Below are positions 1-6,669 of a stretch of DNA of 7,521 bases, in pieces; position 1 is the first letter of the stretch, and each line of letters begins with the position of its first letter. The notes below the pieces were generated by a model. It saw only the letters and a list, made by a program, of their open reading frames with translations. It made no database searches and was not told where the DNA came from. This DNA is from an uncultured Lachnospiraceae bacterium (GTDB lineage: Bacteria; Bacillota; Clostridia; Lachnospirales; Lachnospiraceae). Position numbers and translations under genes: made by a program. The stretch spans positions 1-7,521 of the forward strand of contig CACXEL010000341.1 in assembly GCA_902766655.1 (NCBI GenBank), written 5' to 3'.

Positions 1-31
1 AAAATGATAGAATGGCAGGGAAAGCGCAGGA

Positions 32-40
32 AAGGAAGGA
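32..40 (+). promoter_or_regulatory. Ribosome binding site that sets the start of the Nudix/NrtR-like gene
   Basis: A purine-rich AAGGAAGGA lies 8 nt before the ATG at 49. The frame is also open from an earlier ATG at position 4, and from the window edge, but that ATG has no visible ribosome binding site in the three bases available. The site therefore favours ATG 49 as the start. Confidence 0.6.
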
Positions 41-48
41 ACGATAAG

Positions 49-753
49 ATGATTCATTCCCCCGGGGAAGAGGCATTTCTGAAAGAGTATGATGCAAGCC
101 GCTATGAAAGGATTTCGGTGGCGGTCGACATTCTGACCTTCACGGTGGAGGAGGATATACTCAAGCTCCTCATGATCCGCCGAAAGGATTATCCTTACGC
201 CGGCTGCCTGGCCCTGCCCGGCGTCTTCGTCGGGCCGCGGGAGAACTTGGACGAGGCGGCCTTGCGGGGAATCCGGGAGGAGACCGGGCTCACGGGCATC
301 TACTATGAACAGCTCTACACCTGGGGCGACCTGGACAGAGACCCCCGGACCAGGGTCATCTCCGTCTCTTATATGAATCTGGTGTCGCGGGACAGGCTTT
401 CATTTTTCGCGGGCAGCCGGACGACGGAGGCGCTTCTCCTGCCGGTAAGGGAGCTTCTTGATTCGGGCGAGGAGATCGCTTTCGACCACAGGCGGATCAT
501 CGAGTACGCCCTCTGGCGGCTCAGGAACAAGGTGGAGTACACCGACATCGCCTTTCACCTGGTGCCGGAGGAGTTCACGCTGCCGGAGCTGCAGCGGGTA
601 TACGAGATCCTGCTGGACAAGCCCCTCTTCAAGGCCAATTTCAGGAAAAAGGTGGCGCCCATGATCGAGGAGACAGAGCGCTACACATCAGGGGATGCAC
701 ACCGGCCAAGCCGGTTCTACCGAAAAAAGCAAAATGCAGACCCGAGCGCATGA
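49..753 (+). CDS. Nudix-domain transcriptional regulator, NrtR-like
   Basis: The 234-residue protein has an N-terminal Nudix fold (about residues 18-130) and a C-terminal winged-helix region (about 150-225). The latter includes the FTLPELQRVYE helix and an NFRKK segment typical of NrtR-like regulators. Known NrtR proteins repress NAD-biosynthesis genes and sense ADP-ribose-type ligands through a Nudix domain that is usually inactive. The Nudix box (about 58-81) is degenerate: the first conserved Gly of GX5EX7REUXEEXGU is Val59 and the catalytic-position Glu is Gly74. Arg73, Glu77 and Glu78 are kept. This fits ligand binding rather than hydrolysis. The start at 49 is chosen for its ribosome binding site; an in-frame ATG at 4 would add 15 residues without family resemblance. 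The target operon is not visible, so NAD control is inferred from the family only. It could instead be an active Nudix hydrolase with a C-terminal extension. Confidence 0.85.
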   Translation: MIHSPGEEAFLKEYDASRYERISVAVDILTFTVEEDILKLLMIRRKDYPYAGCLALPGVFVGPRENLDEAALRGIREETGLTGIYYEQLYTWGDLDRDPRTRVISVSYMNLVSRDRLSFFAGSRTTEALLLPVRELLDSGEEIAFDHRRIIEYALWRLRNKVEYTDIAFHLVPEEFTLPELQRVYEILLDKPLFKANFRKKVAPMIEETERYTSGDAHRPSRFYRKKQNADPSA

Positions 754-858
754 AAAACGGGGAAAACAAAGGCCGGCAGCACCGAAAGATTTGGAACAAT
801 CATCCTGGAACAGACTTCAGAAGTGCCAGTCTCATCATTTCGTGCAGACAGAGACGTG

Positions 859-898
859 AAAAAGACCATCCGGAGCGATGAACCGGATGGCCTTTTTT
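859..898. terminator. Bidirectional intrinsic terminator between the NrtR-like gene and recQ
   Basis: A perfect 8-bp stem (CCATCCGG at 866-873 with CCGGATGG at 883-890, 9-nt loop) is followed by six T on the + strand (893-898). It is preceded by AAAAAG, which gives a five-U tract on the minus strand. It sits between two convergent genes and the recQ stop codon overlaps its T-tract. The rest of the gap (754-858) shows nothing else recognisable. Confidence 0.85.
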
Positions 899-2744
899 AT
901 TCGCCCTGCCCCTCCTTCCGGATGACGGCCAGAAAGTCTTTCCCGTACCTCGCCAGCTTGTTCTTCCCCACGCCGTAAACCTCGAGAAGCTCTGCTTCTG
1001 TCTTCGGCTTCTTACGGCACATATCCACCAGGGTCTTGTCTGCGAAAATGATGTAGGGCGGCACCTTCTCAAGGCTGGCCAACTCCTTCCTCAGTGCCCG
1101 GAGCTTCTCGAAGAGCGCCATTTCAACTGTGTCCAGAACGTCGCTCTCGGCTATGCGCCGGCGTCTTTCTGCTGCCCGCCCTACTACGGGCTCCGGCTTC
1201 AGCACCTCGATCCGGGCCATGACAGGACAGGTACCACCGAGAAGCTCCTCTGCGTGCGGTCCGCATTTCAGGCAGGTATATCGGCCGGGCGTCTCCTCCA
1301 GGATGTCCTCGAGGATCAGCTGGTCGATGAGACTTTTGACCTCCGACTCCTTCATGGGGGCCAGCGCACCGTAGTGGGAGAGATGTTCGGCTCCCATGGC
1401 CGTAAGTTTCTGACGCTTTGCACCTGTCAGGACGCCGGCTATGACGCCTGCGCCGTAGCGCTCCCTGAGCGCCAGCACGCATCGGACCACGGTGACGGCT
1501 TCGCTGGTCCGGTCGATTTCCACCGTGTCGCGGCAGCAGTTCCCGCAATGGCCGCAGGTGGCTGGCGCGTTCTCGCCGAAGTAGCCGCGAATAAAGCTCC
1601 TAAGGCAGCCGGTGGTCCGGGCGTAGCGGGTCATCATGGCCAGCCGTCTCTCGTCGCCGGCGGCTGCTTCCCGCATCTCCTCGGGCGTCAGCGACGGCTC
1701 CACGGTCCTTGATTCGATGAGAAAGCGGTCCGTGTGCACATCACCGGGGGAGAAGAGGAGGATGCAGTCGGCCTCCAGCCCGTCCCGGCCGGCCCTCCCC
1801 GCCTCCTGGTAATAATTCTCCATGCTGAGGGGAAGGCTGTGATGGATGACGAAGCGGACGTCGGACTTGTCGATTCCCATGCCGAAGGCGTTGGTCGCGA
1901 CCATGACGTCCTTCCTGCTGAAAATGAAATCCTCCTGGTTCTCCTGCCGCTCCTCCGCCGAAAGCCCTGCGTGGTAGCGGGTCACGCTGAAACCGCCACG
2001 CTCCAGAGATGCGTAGAGAAGGTCACAGCTTCGGCGGGTCGCGCAGTAGATGATACCGCTTATGCCGGGGTGGGCACTGATATAGCTTTTGATAAAGGCC
2101 TCCTTGTCCCGCTCCCGCCTGACCTCGAAGTAGAGATTCGACCGGTCAAAGCCGGTGCAGGTAACGGCCGGATCCGAAAGGCCCAGGGAATTCAGGATAT
2201 CCTCCATCACCCGGTCCGTGGCAGTGGCCGTGAAGGCCGCCAGGACGGGCCTTCTGGGGAGAGAACTGATGAATCTGTCAATCTTCCGGTAGGAAGGCCG
2301 GAAGTCCTGGCCCCACTGTGAGATGCAGTGGGCTTCGTCCACCGCCACCAGTGCGATGGGCACCTGCCCGGCCAGGGCCAGAAAGCGGGTGTTCTCCAGC
2401 CGCTCCGGCGAGACGTAGAGGAGCTTCACGGATCCCTCCGCCGCGGAGGCGAGGGCGGTGTTCATTTCCTCTGGTGTCTGGGCGCTGGTCACGTAAGCAG
2501 CGGGTATGCCTTCCGCGTTCAGGGCGGCGACCTGGTCCTTCATGAGGGATATGAGGGGGGAAATCACCAGGGTCAGGCCGTCCATGACCATGGCCGGAAC
2601 CTGGTAAATGAGGGACTTGCCCGCGCCGGTCGGCATGACGCCGAGGACGTCGCGGCCTGACAGAATGGCGTCGATCAGGGTCTCCTGGCCCTCCCGGAAG
2701 CTGTCGTAGCCGAAATATTGTCTTAGCACATCGTATTTATCCAT
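897..2744 (-). CDS. recQ: ATP-dependent DNA helicase RecQ
   Basis: This is a complete 615-residue RecQ, close to the 609 residues of the E. coli enzyme. It unwinds DNA 3' to 5' in recombination and in repair of stalled forks. Visible motifs, numbered from ATG 2744: FGYDSFREGQ (11-20), Walker A MPTGAGKS (37-44), SPLISLMKDQ (62-71), DEAH (136-139) followed by the aromatic-rich loop SQWGQDFR, TATAT (172-176), TNAFGMGIDK (284-293) and QEAGRAGRDG (313-322). The zinc-binding region has Cys380 and the CGHCGNCC cluster (397-404). The winged-helix RQC domain (about 405-515) and a C-terminal HRDC domain (about 541-611) follow. The frame is open to a TTG at 2891, and an ATG at 2855 lies within it. The 2744 start fits the family N-terminus, has GGAG 5 nt upstream, and leaves a promoter inside the discarded extension. 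The gene appears to be transcribed alone. Confidence 0.95.
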   Translation of the reverse strand: MDKYDVLRQYFGYDSFREGQETLIDAILSGRDVLGVMPTGAGKSLIYQVPAMVMDGLTLVISPLISLMKDQVAALNAEGIPAAYVTSAQTPEEMNTALASAAEGSVKLLYVSPERLENTRFLALAGQVPIALVAVDEAHCISQWGQDFRPSYRKIDRFISSLPRRPVLAAFTATATDRVMEDILNSLGLSDPAVTCTGFDRSNLYFEVRRERDKEAFIKSYISAHPGISGIIYCATRRSCDLLYASLERGGFSVTRYHAGLSAEERQENQEDFIFSRKDVMVATNAFGMGIDKSDVRFVIHHSLPLSMENYYQEAGRAGRDGLEADCILLFSPGDVHTDRFLIESRTVEPSLTPEEMREAAAGDERRLAMMTRYARTTGCLRSFIRGYFGENAPATCGHCGNCCRDTVEIDRTSEAVTVVRCVLALRERYGAGVIAGVLTGAKRQKLTAMGAEHLSHYGALAPMKESEVKSLIDQLILEDILEETPGRYTCLKCGPHAEELLGGTCPVMARIEVLKPEPVVGRAAERRRRIAESDVLDTVEMALFEKLRALRKELASLEKVPPYIIFADKTLVDMCRKKPKTEAELLEVYGVGKNKLARYGKDFLAVIRKEGQGE

Positions 2745-2855
2745 GCTGACTCCGTAAATGTGTGGAAAAGAGGAAGCTTTTTCCCGGGAGACTTGGGAAA
2801 GGAGCCTGTCCCTTTCCCGCTTTTCCAAGATATCGTTCCTGCCGCCGGCCGGCAT
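2745..2855 (-). promoter_or_regulatory. Structured 5' leader of recQ
   Basis: If the predicted promoter is right, recQ has a leader of about 110 nt. On the minus strand it contains a perfect 8-bp hairpin, GGGAAAGG (2818-2811), loop GACAGGCT, CCTTTCCC (2802-2795). This is flanked by GGAAAAG (2826-2820) and CTTTTCC (2770-2764), which could pair as an outer stem. No U-tract directly follows the inner hairpin, so it is not an obvious terminator. No known riboswitch class was recognised. The same stretch could be read as an N-terminal extension of RecQ, which is considered less likely. Confidence 0.4.
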
Positions 2856-2861
2856 ACCCCT

Positions 2862-2891
2862 ACTATAGCCCAGGAGGATGGATCGATTCAA
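2862..2891 (-). promoter_or_regulatory. Predicted sigma-A promoter of recQ
   Basis: On the minus strand, TTGAAT (2886-2891) and TATAGT (2862-2867) are separated by 18 bp. They match the consensus hexamers at 4/6 and 5/6. The start of transcription would fall near 2855, downstream of the terminator of the kinase operon. recQ would then be an independent unit. Confidence 0.5.
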
Positions 2892-2963
2892 GCCGGCAGA
2901 AGTACAGAAATGCCGCAGGGATTTTTCGTGTAAGTTCGATAAATCGGTTTATGCAAAACGACA

Positions 2964-3006
2964 GAAAATCAGCCGGGGCAGGCTCAATTTCGAGCCTGCC
3001 CCGGCT
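2964..3006 (-). terminator. Intrinsic terminator of the regulator-kinase operon
   Basis: A perfect 15-bp GC-rich stem (2971-2985 with 2992-3006, 6-nt loop) lies 12 bp past the kinase stop codon. On the minus strand it is followed by GATTTTCTG and then another TTTT. The stem is strong and the U-tract is short but present. It separates the kinase from recQ. The interval 2892-2963 shows nothing else recognisable. Confidence 0.85.
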
Positions 3007-3018
3007 GTCATGGAAAGA

Positions 3019-5709
3019 TCAGATCATGGCCGGGAGGTTGGTATCTCCCGAACTGTCGATGGCTTCCGGCTTGTCCACCCCCTTCAGGGTCAGCGTGACC
3101 TTAAAGAGGTCCCCGTCCACGACCAGGTCCAGCTTTCCTCCCATGAGCTCAATAAGGCTCGTGGCTATGGAGAGGCCCAGGCCGCTCCCCTCGGTGTTGC
3201 GGGAGCTGTCCCCGCGGGTGAACCGCTCGAGGAGCTCGGCGCTGGTGATGTTGAGAGGCTGGGCAGAAATGTTCCGGAATACGATCGTCACGTCCCTGCC
3301 GCTGCGCCCCATGTCGACATAGGCACGGGTCCCGGGCTGGGCGTACTTGCAGACGTTGGTCAGGAGGTTGTCGAAGACCCGCCAGAGGTAGCGGCTGTCG
3401 GCCATGACGAGGGCATCCTCCGCGGCGTTCGTGACCCGGAGGTCGATGTCCTTATTTCTCAGTCGGTCCTCGAACTCGCCGGCGGCCTGGGTGAGGAGCA
3501 TGGAGGCGTCGAGGGTCTCCATTTCCAGCTTGAGGCTCCCGGAGGAGGCCTTGGAGGCTTCAATCAGGTCCTCCAGCAGCTTTTTCAGCCGGATGGACTG
3601 GCGGGAGAGGACCTCCAGGTATTCCCTGGCCGCCGGATCCTCGAGGTCAAGGCGGGTCAGGAGGTCCGTGTAGTTCAGGATGGAGGTCAGCGGCGTCTTG
3701 ATGTCGTGGGAGACGTTGGTGATGAGCTCGGTCTTCATCCGCTCCGATTTGAGGCGCTCACCGACGGCTTCGGAGAGACCCTGGCCGATACTGTTCAGCG
3801 CATTTCCGTGGGCGGCGAAATCCACCATCATCCGTTTGGTGTCCACCTTGTACTCCAGGTCGCCGGAAGCTATGCGCTCGGCGGCGTCCTTCAGGTCCGC
3901 GAACTGGTTCAGCCCGTTGAAGAGAAGGATAAAGAGAACAGCCTTCTCTATGACCCACAGGATAAGGGCGTAATCGAGATAGTAATCGCAGAACCGGACG
4001 AGGGCCAGGAATTCGCCGAAGGAGAGGAGGAAGGCCAGGATCCAGATCCGGGTCCTCATTTTCACGATGGCAGTCTTTTGGCGGGCACTCTCAAGTCCCC
4101 CGCCGATTACCCTGAAGAGCCAGCTTATGAGCGTCCGCCGCCACCAGCCGCCGGCCTTGAGGTTGACGGCCAGGCTCATGATGAACCACAGGATAAGGGC
4201 ATAGACCAAGGGAAGACAGACGGCCAGGACCGTGATCCTCACAGCCAGCGAGCGAGTCTCGCTCAGGGCCAGGTATACGGGCAGGAGGGCGATGTAGACG
4301 GTGAAGCAGACGGCCGCGGCGCCAAGGTCCAGAGGCATACGGTCGATCGTCCGCAGGTGGACGTCCTTGTCGCCGACCCGATGTCCGGCGGCGAGCATGA
4401 GGAAAATGAAAGCCAGGAGCCCTGTGATCCCACAGATGGGCAGGAGTATGAGGACCAGGTAGCGAAGTATGCCGGCTGACCGGACCAGGAAGTCTGCCTG
4501 CTCAAAGAAATCTGCCCGCCTTATGTCGCCCGTGAAAACGGGCGGATCTGCCATGGCGGAGGCGACGGTGTAGCCGGTGCTGCTGTTGGGATTCTCCGTC
4601 ACTTCAAAGACCGCGTCCTGCCGCCAGTACCGGGTGACCGGTGCATTTTCCTGGAGGGCGTAGATATGGGAGGTGCGGGGAGAAATCACGTAGACGAAAC
4701 CGGCCTCGGTCATAAGAGGTACCCCATTTTCCACTTTGGGTGTGACCTCTGTCAGCAGGAGGCTGTCACCGATGGAGTCCGTGATGCGGTAGAAGGTATC
4801 GCCGCTGATATCGGAAGAGGCAGCCGCTTCGGTATTGTCGGAAGGCGCATCCACGGCAGTGATATCACCGGCCGTGTCTGTATCCGCGGTGTCTTCCGAA
4901 AACGTCTCCCGGTCCTTTCCTGACTTGGCCTGCGTCGTCTCACTGCCTTCGCTCTCGGTCTTAGCCAGCGTCGGTTCACTGCTTTTGCTTTCGGTCTCAG
5001 CCTGCGTGGCTTCACTGCCTTCGCTTTCGGTCCCGGTCTGAGATGTAACTTCGCCTTCGGTCTCAGTCTCAGTCAGAACTGTATCACTGCTTTCCTTCTC
5101 AGCCTGAGCTGCTTCGTCGCTTTCGTTCCCGGCTGCAGCCTTCGCCCCGCTGTCTGCCTTCGCCTGGACCTTTTCCCAGAAGGTGTCGGGGAGGGGATAG
5201 AGCCCGTAATCCGTGCCCAGAAGATAGAGGCGGTCGCTGCCCGCTATGCGGACATAACTGTTGAAGTCCTTTTTGCCGATATAGAGTCCGTCCTCGTGGA
5301 CGTAGGCTGTGTCCAGGATATTGTCGGCCAGGGTATAGGTGCTGGAGGGGCTCACGAAGAAGGTATGGATGCGGGCCTCTGCGGAGAGAGTCTCCGGGGA
5401 CCTGCCCGCCAGGGGCTTTGCCCCGGCCAGCTCCTCGGCCGTCAGGGTTCCTTCGTAGATTCCGTAGAGGAAATTTTCCGGGGGAGCATCCGTTTTCTCA
5501 AAGTAGGCGGCCATGGCCTGGACGGAATACTTGTCCAGGGCCATGCCGTAGAGAGTCTCCCGCGTGGCCTCAGGGTCCTTATCGTAGAGGCCGTACCGCT
5601 CAAAGAGAATCATGCCTGCAAGGCAGGCCAGGGCGGCGGCGCAGGCCATGAAGAGAAGGAAGGCGGCCAGAAGCTTGGCGCCGGTCCTTCCTTTTATTTT
5701 ATTTGTCAT
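3019..5709 (-). CDS. Multi-pass sensor histidine kinase with repeat-bearing extracellular domain
   Basis: An 896-residue membrane sensor kinase, the partner of the response regulator directly upstream. TM1 is about 11-36. A large extracellular region (37-411) follows, then TM helices at about 413-441, 461-482, 488-514, 555-573 and 579-600, which place the kinase in the cytosol. A HAMP-like linker (601-655) leads to the HisKA domain with phospho-acceptor His668 in SHDIKTPLTS, the N-box NLLTN (781-785) and the G2 box GSGLGLS (841-847). The canonical Asp of the G1 box is absent: the segment reads VFRNIS (810-815), as in many clostridial relatives. The extracellular domain is split by a Ser/Thr/Glu-rich insert (about 184-305) made partly of 12-residue repeats. 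The start lies 6 bp after the regulator stop codon, and its AAAGGATG ribosome binding region is inside the last regulator codons, suggesting translational coupling. The ligand is unknown. The length is inflated by the insert. Confidence 0.9.
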   Translation of the reverse strand: MTNKIKGRTGAKLLAAFLLFMACAAALACLAGMILFERYGLYDKDPEATRETLYGMALDKYSVQAMAAYFEKTDAPPENFLYGIYEGTLTAEELAGAKPLAGRSPETLSAEARIHTFFVSPSSTYTLADNILDTAYVHEDGLYIGKKDFNSYVRIAGSDRLYLLGTDYGLYPLPDTFWEKVQAKADSGAKAAAGNESDEAAQAEKESSDTVLTETETEGEVTSQTGTESEGSEATQAETESKSSEPTLAKTESEGSETTQAKSGKDRETFSEDTADTDTAGDITAVDAPSDNTEAAASSDISGDTFYRITDSIGDSLLLTEVTPKVENGVPLMTEAGFVYVISPRTSHIYALQENAPVTRYWRQDAVFEVTENPNSSTGYTVASAMADPPVFTGDIRRADFFEQADFLVRSAGILRYLVLILLPICGITGLLAFIFLMLAAGHRVGDKDVHLRTIDRMPLDLGAAAVCFTVYIALLPVYLALSETRSLAVRITVLAVCLPLVYALILWFIMSLAVNLKAGGWWRRTLISWLFRVIGGGLESARQKTAIVKMRTRIWILAFLLSFGEFLALVRFCDYYLDYALILWVIEKAVLFILLFNGLNQFADLKDAAERIASGDLEYKVDTKRMMVDFAAHGNALNSIGQGLSEAVGERLKSERMKTELITNVSHDIKTPLTSILNYTDLLTRLDLEDPAAREYLEVLSRQSIRLKKLLEDLIEASKASSGSLKLEMETLDASMLLTQAAGEFEDRLRNKDIDLRVTNAAEDALVMADSRYLWRVFDNLLTNVCKYAQPGTRAYVDMGRSGRDVTIVFRNISAQPLNITSAELLERFTRGDSSRNTEGSGLGLSIATSLIELMGGKLDLVVDGDLFKVTLTLKGVDKPEAIDSSGDTNLPAMI
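4924..5118 (-). repeat. In-frame 36-bp tandem repeats in the kinase gene
   Basis: Degenerate 36-bp units encode 12-residue blocks of the form TESEGSExTQAx. Landmark tetranucleotides (CACT or CTTC on the + strand) recur at 4941, 4977, 5013, 5049 and 5085, exactly 36 bp apart. A further, shortened 30-bp unit carries the pattern to about 5115. Four blocks cover residues 215-262 and earlier, more diverged ones cover about 195-214. All keep the reading frame. The encoded segment is acidic and rich in Ser and Thr, is likely disordered, and lies outside the cell. Confidence 0.85.
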
Positions 5710-5715
5710 GAAGAC

Positions 5716-6417
5716 TCACATCCTTTCCATGCGGTACCCCCTGCCCCAGACCACCTTGATGTAGCGGGGGGAGGAGGGATCGATTTCGATTTTTTCGCGC
5801 AGATGACGGATGTGAACGGCCACGGTGTTCTCCGCCTCGAAGGGCGCACCGTGCCAGACAGCCCGGTAGATCTCTTTTGGTGAATAGACCACGCCGGGAT
5901 GCTCCATGAGGAACTTGAGAATGTTGTACTCAGTGGGGGTCAGGGGCACCAGTTCTCCGTCGACCCGGACCTCCTTGGCACTGTCCATCAGGGAAATACC
6001 GCCCAGGGTGAGTTCATTTTCCTGAGCAGCTTCCAGGTCACCCTGCCCGCCGAGGCGGGTGTAGCGCCGAAGCTGGGACCGGACGCGGGCCAGAAGCTCC
6101 ATGGGGTTGAAGGGCTTGGTCACGTAGTCGTCGGCGCCCAGGGTCAGACCCTCGATCTTGTCCGTGTCCTCGCTCTTGGCGGTCAGGAGAATGACCGGCA
6201 CATTGCTCACGGCCCGGATCTTCTCCATGGCCTCGTAGCCGTCCATGACCGGCATCATGAGGTCCAGGAGGACCAGCTGCACGTCCTCGCGCTCCACTGC
6301 CTCGACGGCTTCCTTCCCGTTCCTTGCTGTCACCGTGGCGTACCCGGCGGTCTCCAGGTAGATGCGGATGGCGTTCACGATATCCTTTTCATCATCGCAG
6401 ATCAGTATTTTGTACAT
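5716..6417 (-). CDS. OmpR/PhoB-family two-component response regulator
   Basis: A 233-residue regulator with an N-terminal receiver domain (about 1-120): acidic pair Asp8/Asp9, phospho-acceptor Asp52 in LLDLMMPVMDG, Thr79, and Lys101 in TKPF. A C-terminal winged-helix DNA-binding domain (about 133-231) contains LTPTEYNILKFL, the recognition-helix region ENTVAVHIRHLREKI, and the ending VVWGRGYRM. The order and sequence resemble VanR-like regulators, but no target can be assigned. The ATG at 6417 is preceded by AAAGGGAGG ending 10 nt upstream. The gene ends 6 bp before the kinase start, so the pair is almost surely an operon and a cognate phosphorelay. AT-rich TTAA-containing DNA just upstream could be an autoregulatory site. 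Confidence 0.95.
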   Translation of the reverse strand: MYKILICDDEKDIVNAIRIYLETAGYATVTARNGKEAVEAVEREDVQLVLLDLMMPVMDGYEAMEKIRAVSNVPVILLTAKSEDTDKIEGLTLGADDYVTKPFNPMELLARVRSQLRRYTRLGGQGDLEAAQENELTLGGISLMDSAKEVRVDGELVPLTPTEYNILKFLMEHPGVVYSPKEIYRAVWHGAPFEAENTVAVHIRHLREKIEIDPSSPRYIKVVWGRGYRMERM

Positions 6418-6443
6418 ATTCAGAGGGCCTCCCTTTGTCTCCC

Positions 6444-6499
6444 ATTTTAGGGACCGGACGGTTAATAATCTATGGGGTAATTCATTAATACTTTTTTAA
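6444..6499 (-). promoter_or_regulatory. Candidate promoter and regulator-binding region of the two-component operon
   Basis: On the minus strand, a -10-like TAAAAT (6444-6449, 5/6) lies 17 bp from a poor -35-like TAGATT (6467-6472). Upstream is an AT-rich island in GC-rich surroundings with TTAA at 6462, 6485 and 6496; the last two are 11 bp apart. OmpR/PhoB-type regulators often bind 11-bp-spaced direct repeats that replace a weak -35, so autoactivation is plausible but unproven. Confidence 0.35.
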
Positions 6500-6516
6500 G
6501 ATTTGGCATCCTTGAA

Positions 6517-6536
6517 CCGCCGGACAAGCCCGGCGG
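6517..6536. other. GC-only hairpin upstream of the regulator gene
   Basis: A perfect 7-bp stem, CCGCCGG (6517-6523) with CCGGCGG (6530-6536) and a 6-nt loop, lies about 100 bp before the regulator start. On the minus strand the run of six T comes before rather than after the stem, so it is not a standard terminator. Its role is unknown; it may be an operator-like palindrome or chance. Confidence 0.35.
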
Positions 6537-6572
6537 GAAAAAAGAACGGCTGAGGCAAATGAGGACACCGGC

Positions 6573-6647
6573 AAAAAAAAGCACCGGCCCGCGGCGGGCA
6601 GGGGATGGGTCCTTGCCATCCTCCTTCCGCAAACCGAGGGGCGGTGC
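6573..6647 (-). terminator. Predicted terminator of the Nif11-like gene
   Basis: Read on the minus strand, an eight-U tract (6580-6573) directly follows CGGTGC. That can pair with GCACCG at 6647-6642, extended by CCC/GGG across a one-base bulge. The loop is about 48 nt and includes an inner GGATGG/CCATCC stem. A smaller GCCCG-CGGGC hairpin (6599-6587) is an alternative that uses some of the same bases. The long U-tract after GC-rich pairing supports termination, but the exact fold is uncertain. Confidence 0.55.
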
Positions 6648-6669
6648 GTCGGTCCTGGGCCGGAGGGCC

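Noticed and set aside
1254..2321. Open frames antisense to recQ on the + strand
   Set aside because: They are shadows of the recQ codon pattern, with no ribosome binding sites or domain resemblance.
2745..2891. 49-residue N-terminal extension of RecQ from a TTG start
   Set aside because: It has no visible ribosome binding site, overlaps a promoter-like sequence, and RecQ proteins normally begin a few residues before the YFGYDSFR motif.
2925..2940. TTCG-containing stretch upstream of recQ as a LexA (SOS) box
   Set aside because: The TTCG elements are direct rather than inverted, and no CGAAC-N4-GTTCG palindrome is present.
2971..3006. Long perfect inverted repeat as a mobile-element end
   Set aside because: It has a short 6-nt loop, sits directly after the kinase stop codon, and is followed by U-rich sequence. 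There is no transposase or target duplication nearby, so a terminator explains it.
2878..4479. Long + strand open frame antisense to the kinase gene
   Set aside because: It lies opposite a kinase with intact motifs, crosses the kinase terminator and the recQ promoter, and has no recognisable domain. Long antisense frames are common in GC-rich coding DNA.
4924..5118. 36-bp periodic repeats as a possible CRISPR array
   Set aside because: The units abut without unique spacers, are diverged from each other, keep the reading frame and encode a regular 12-residue protein pattern.
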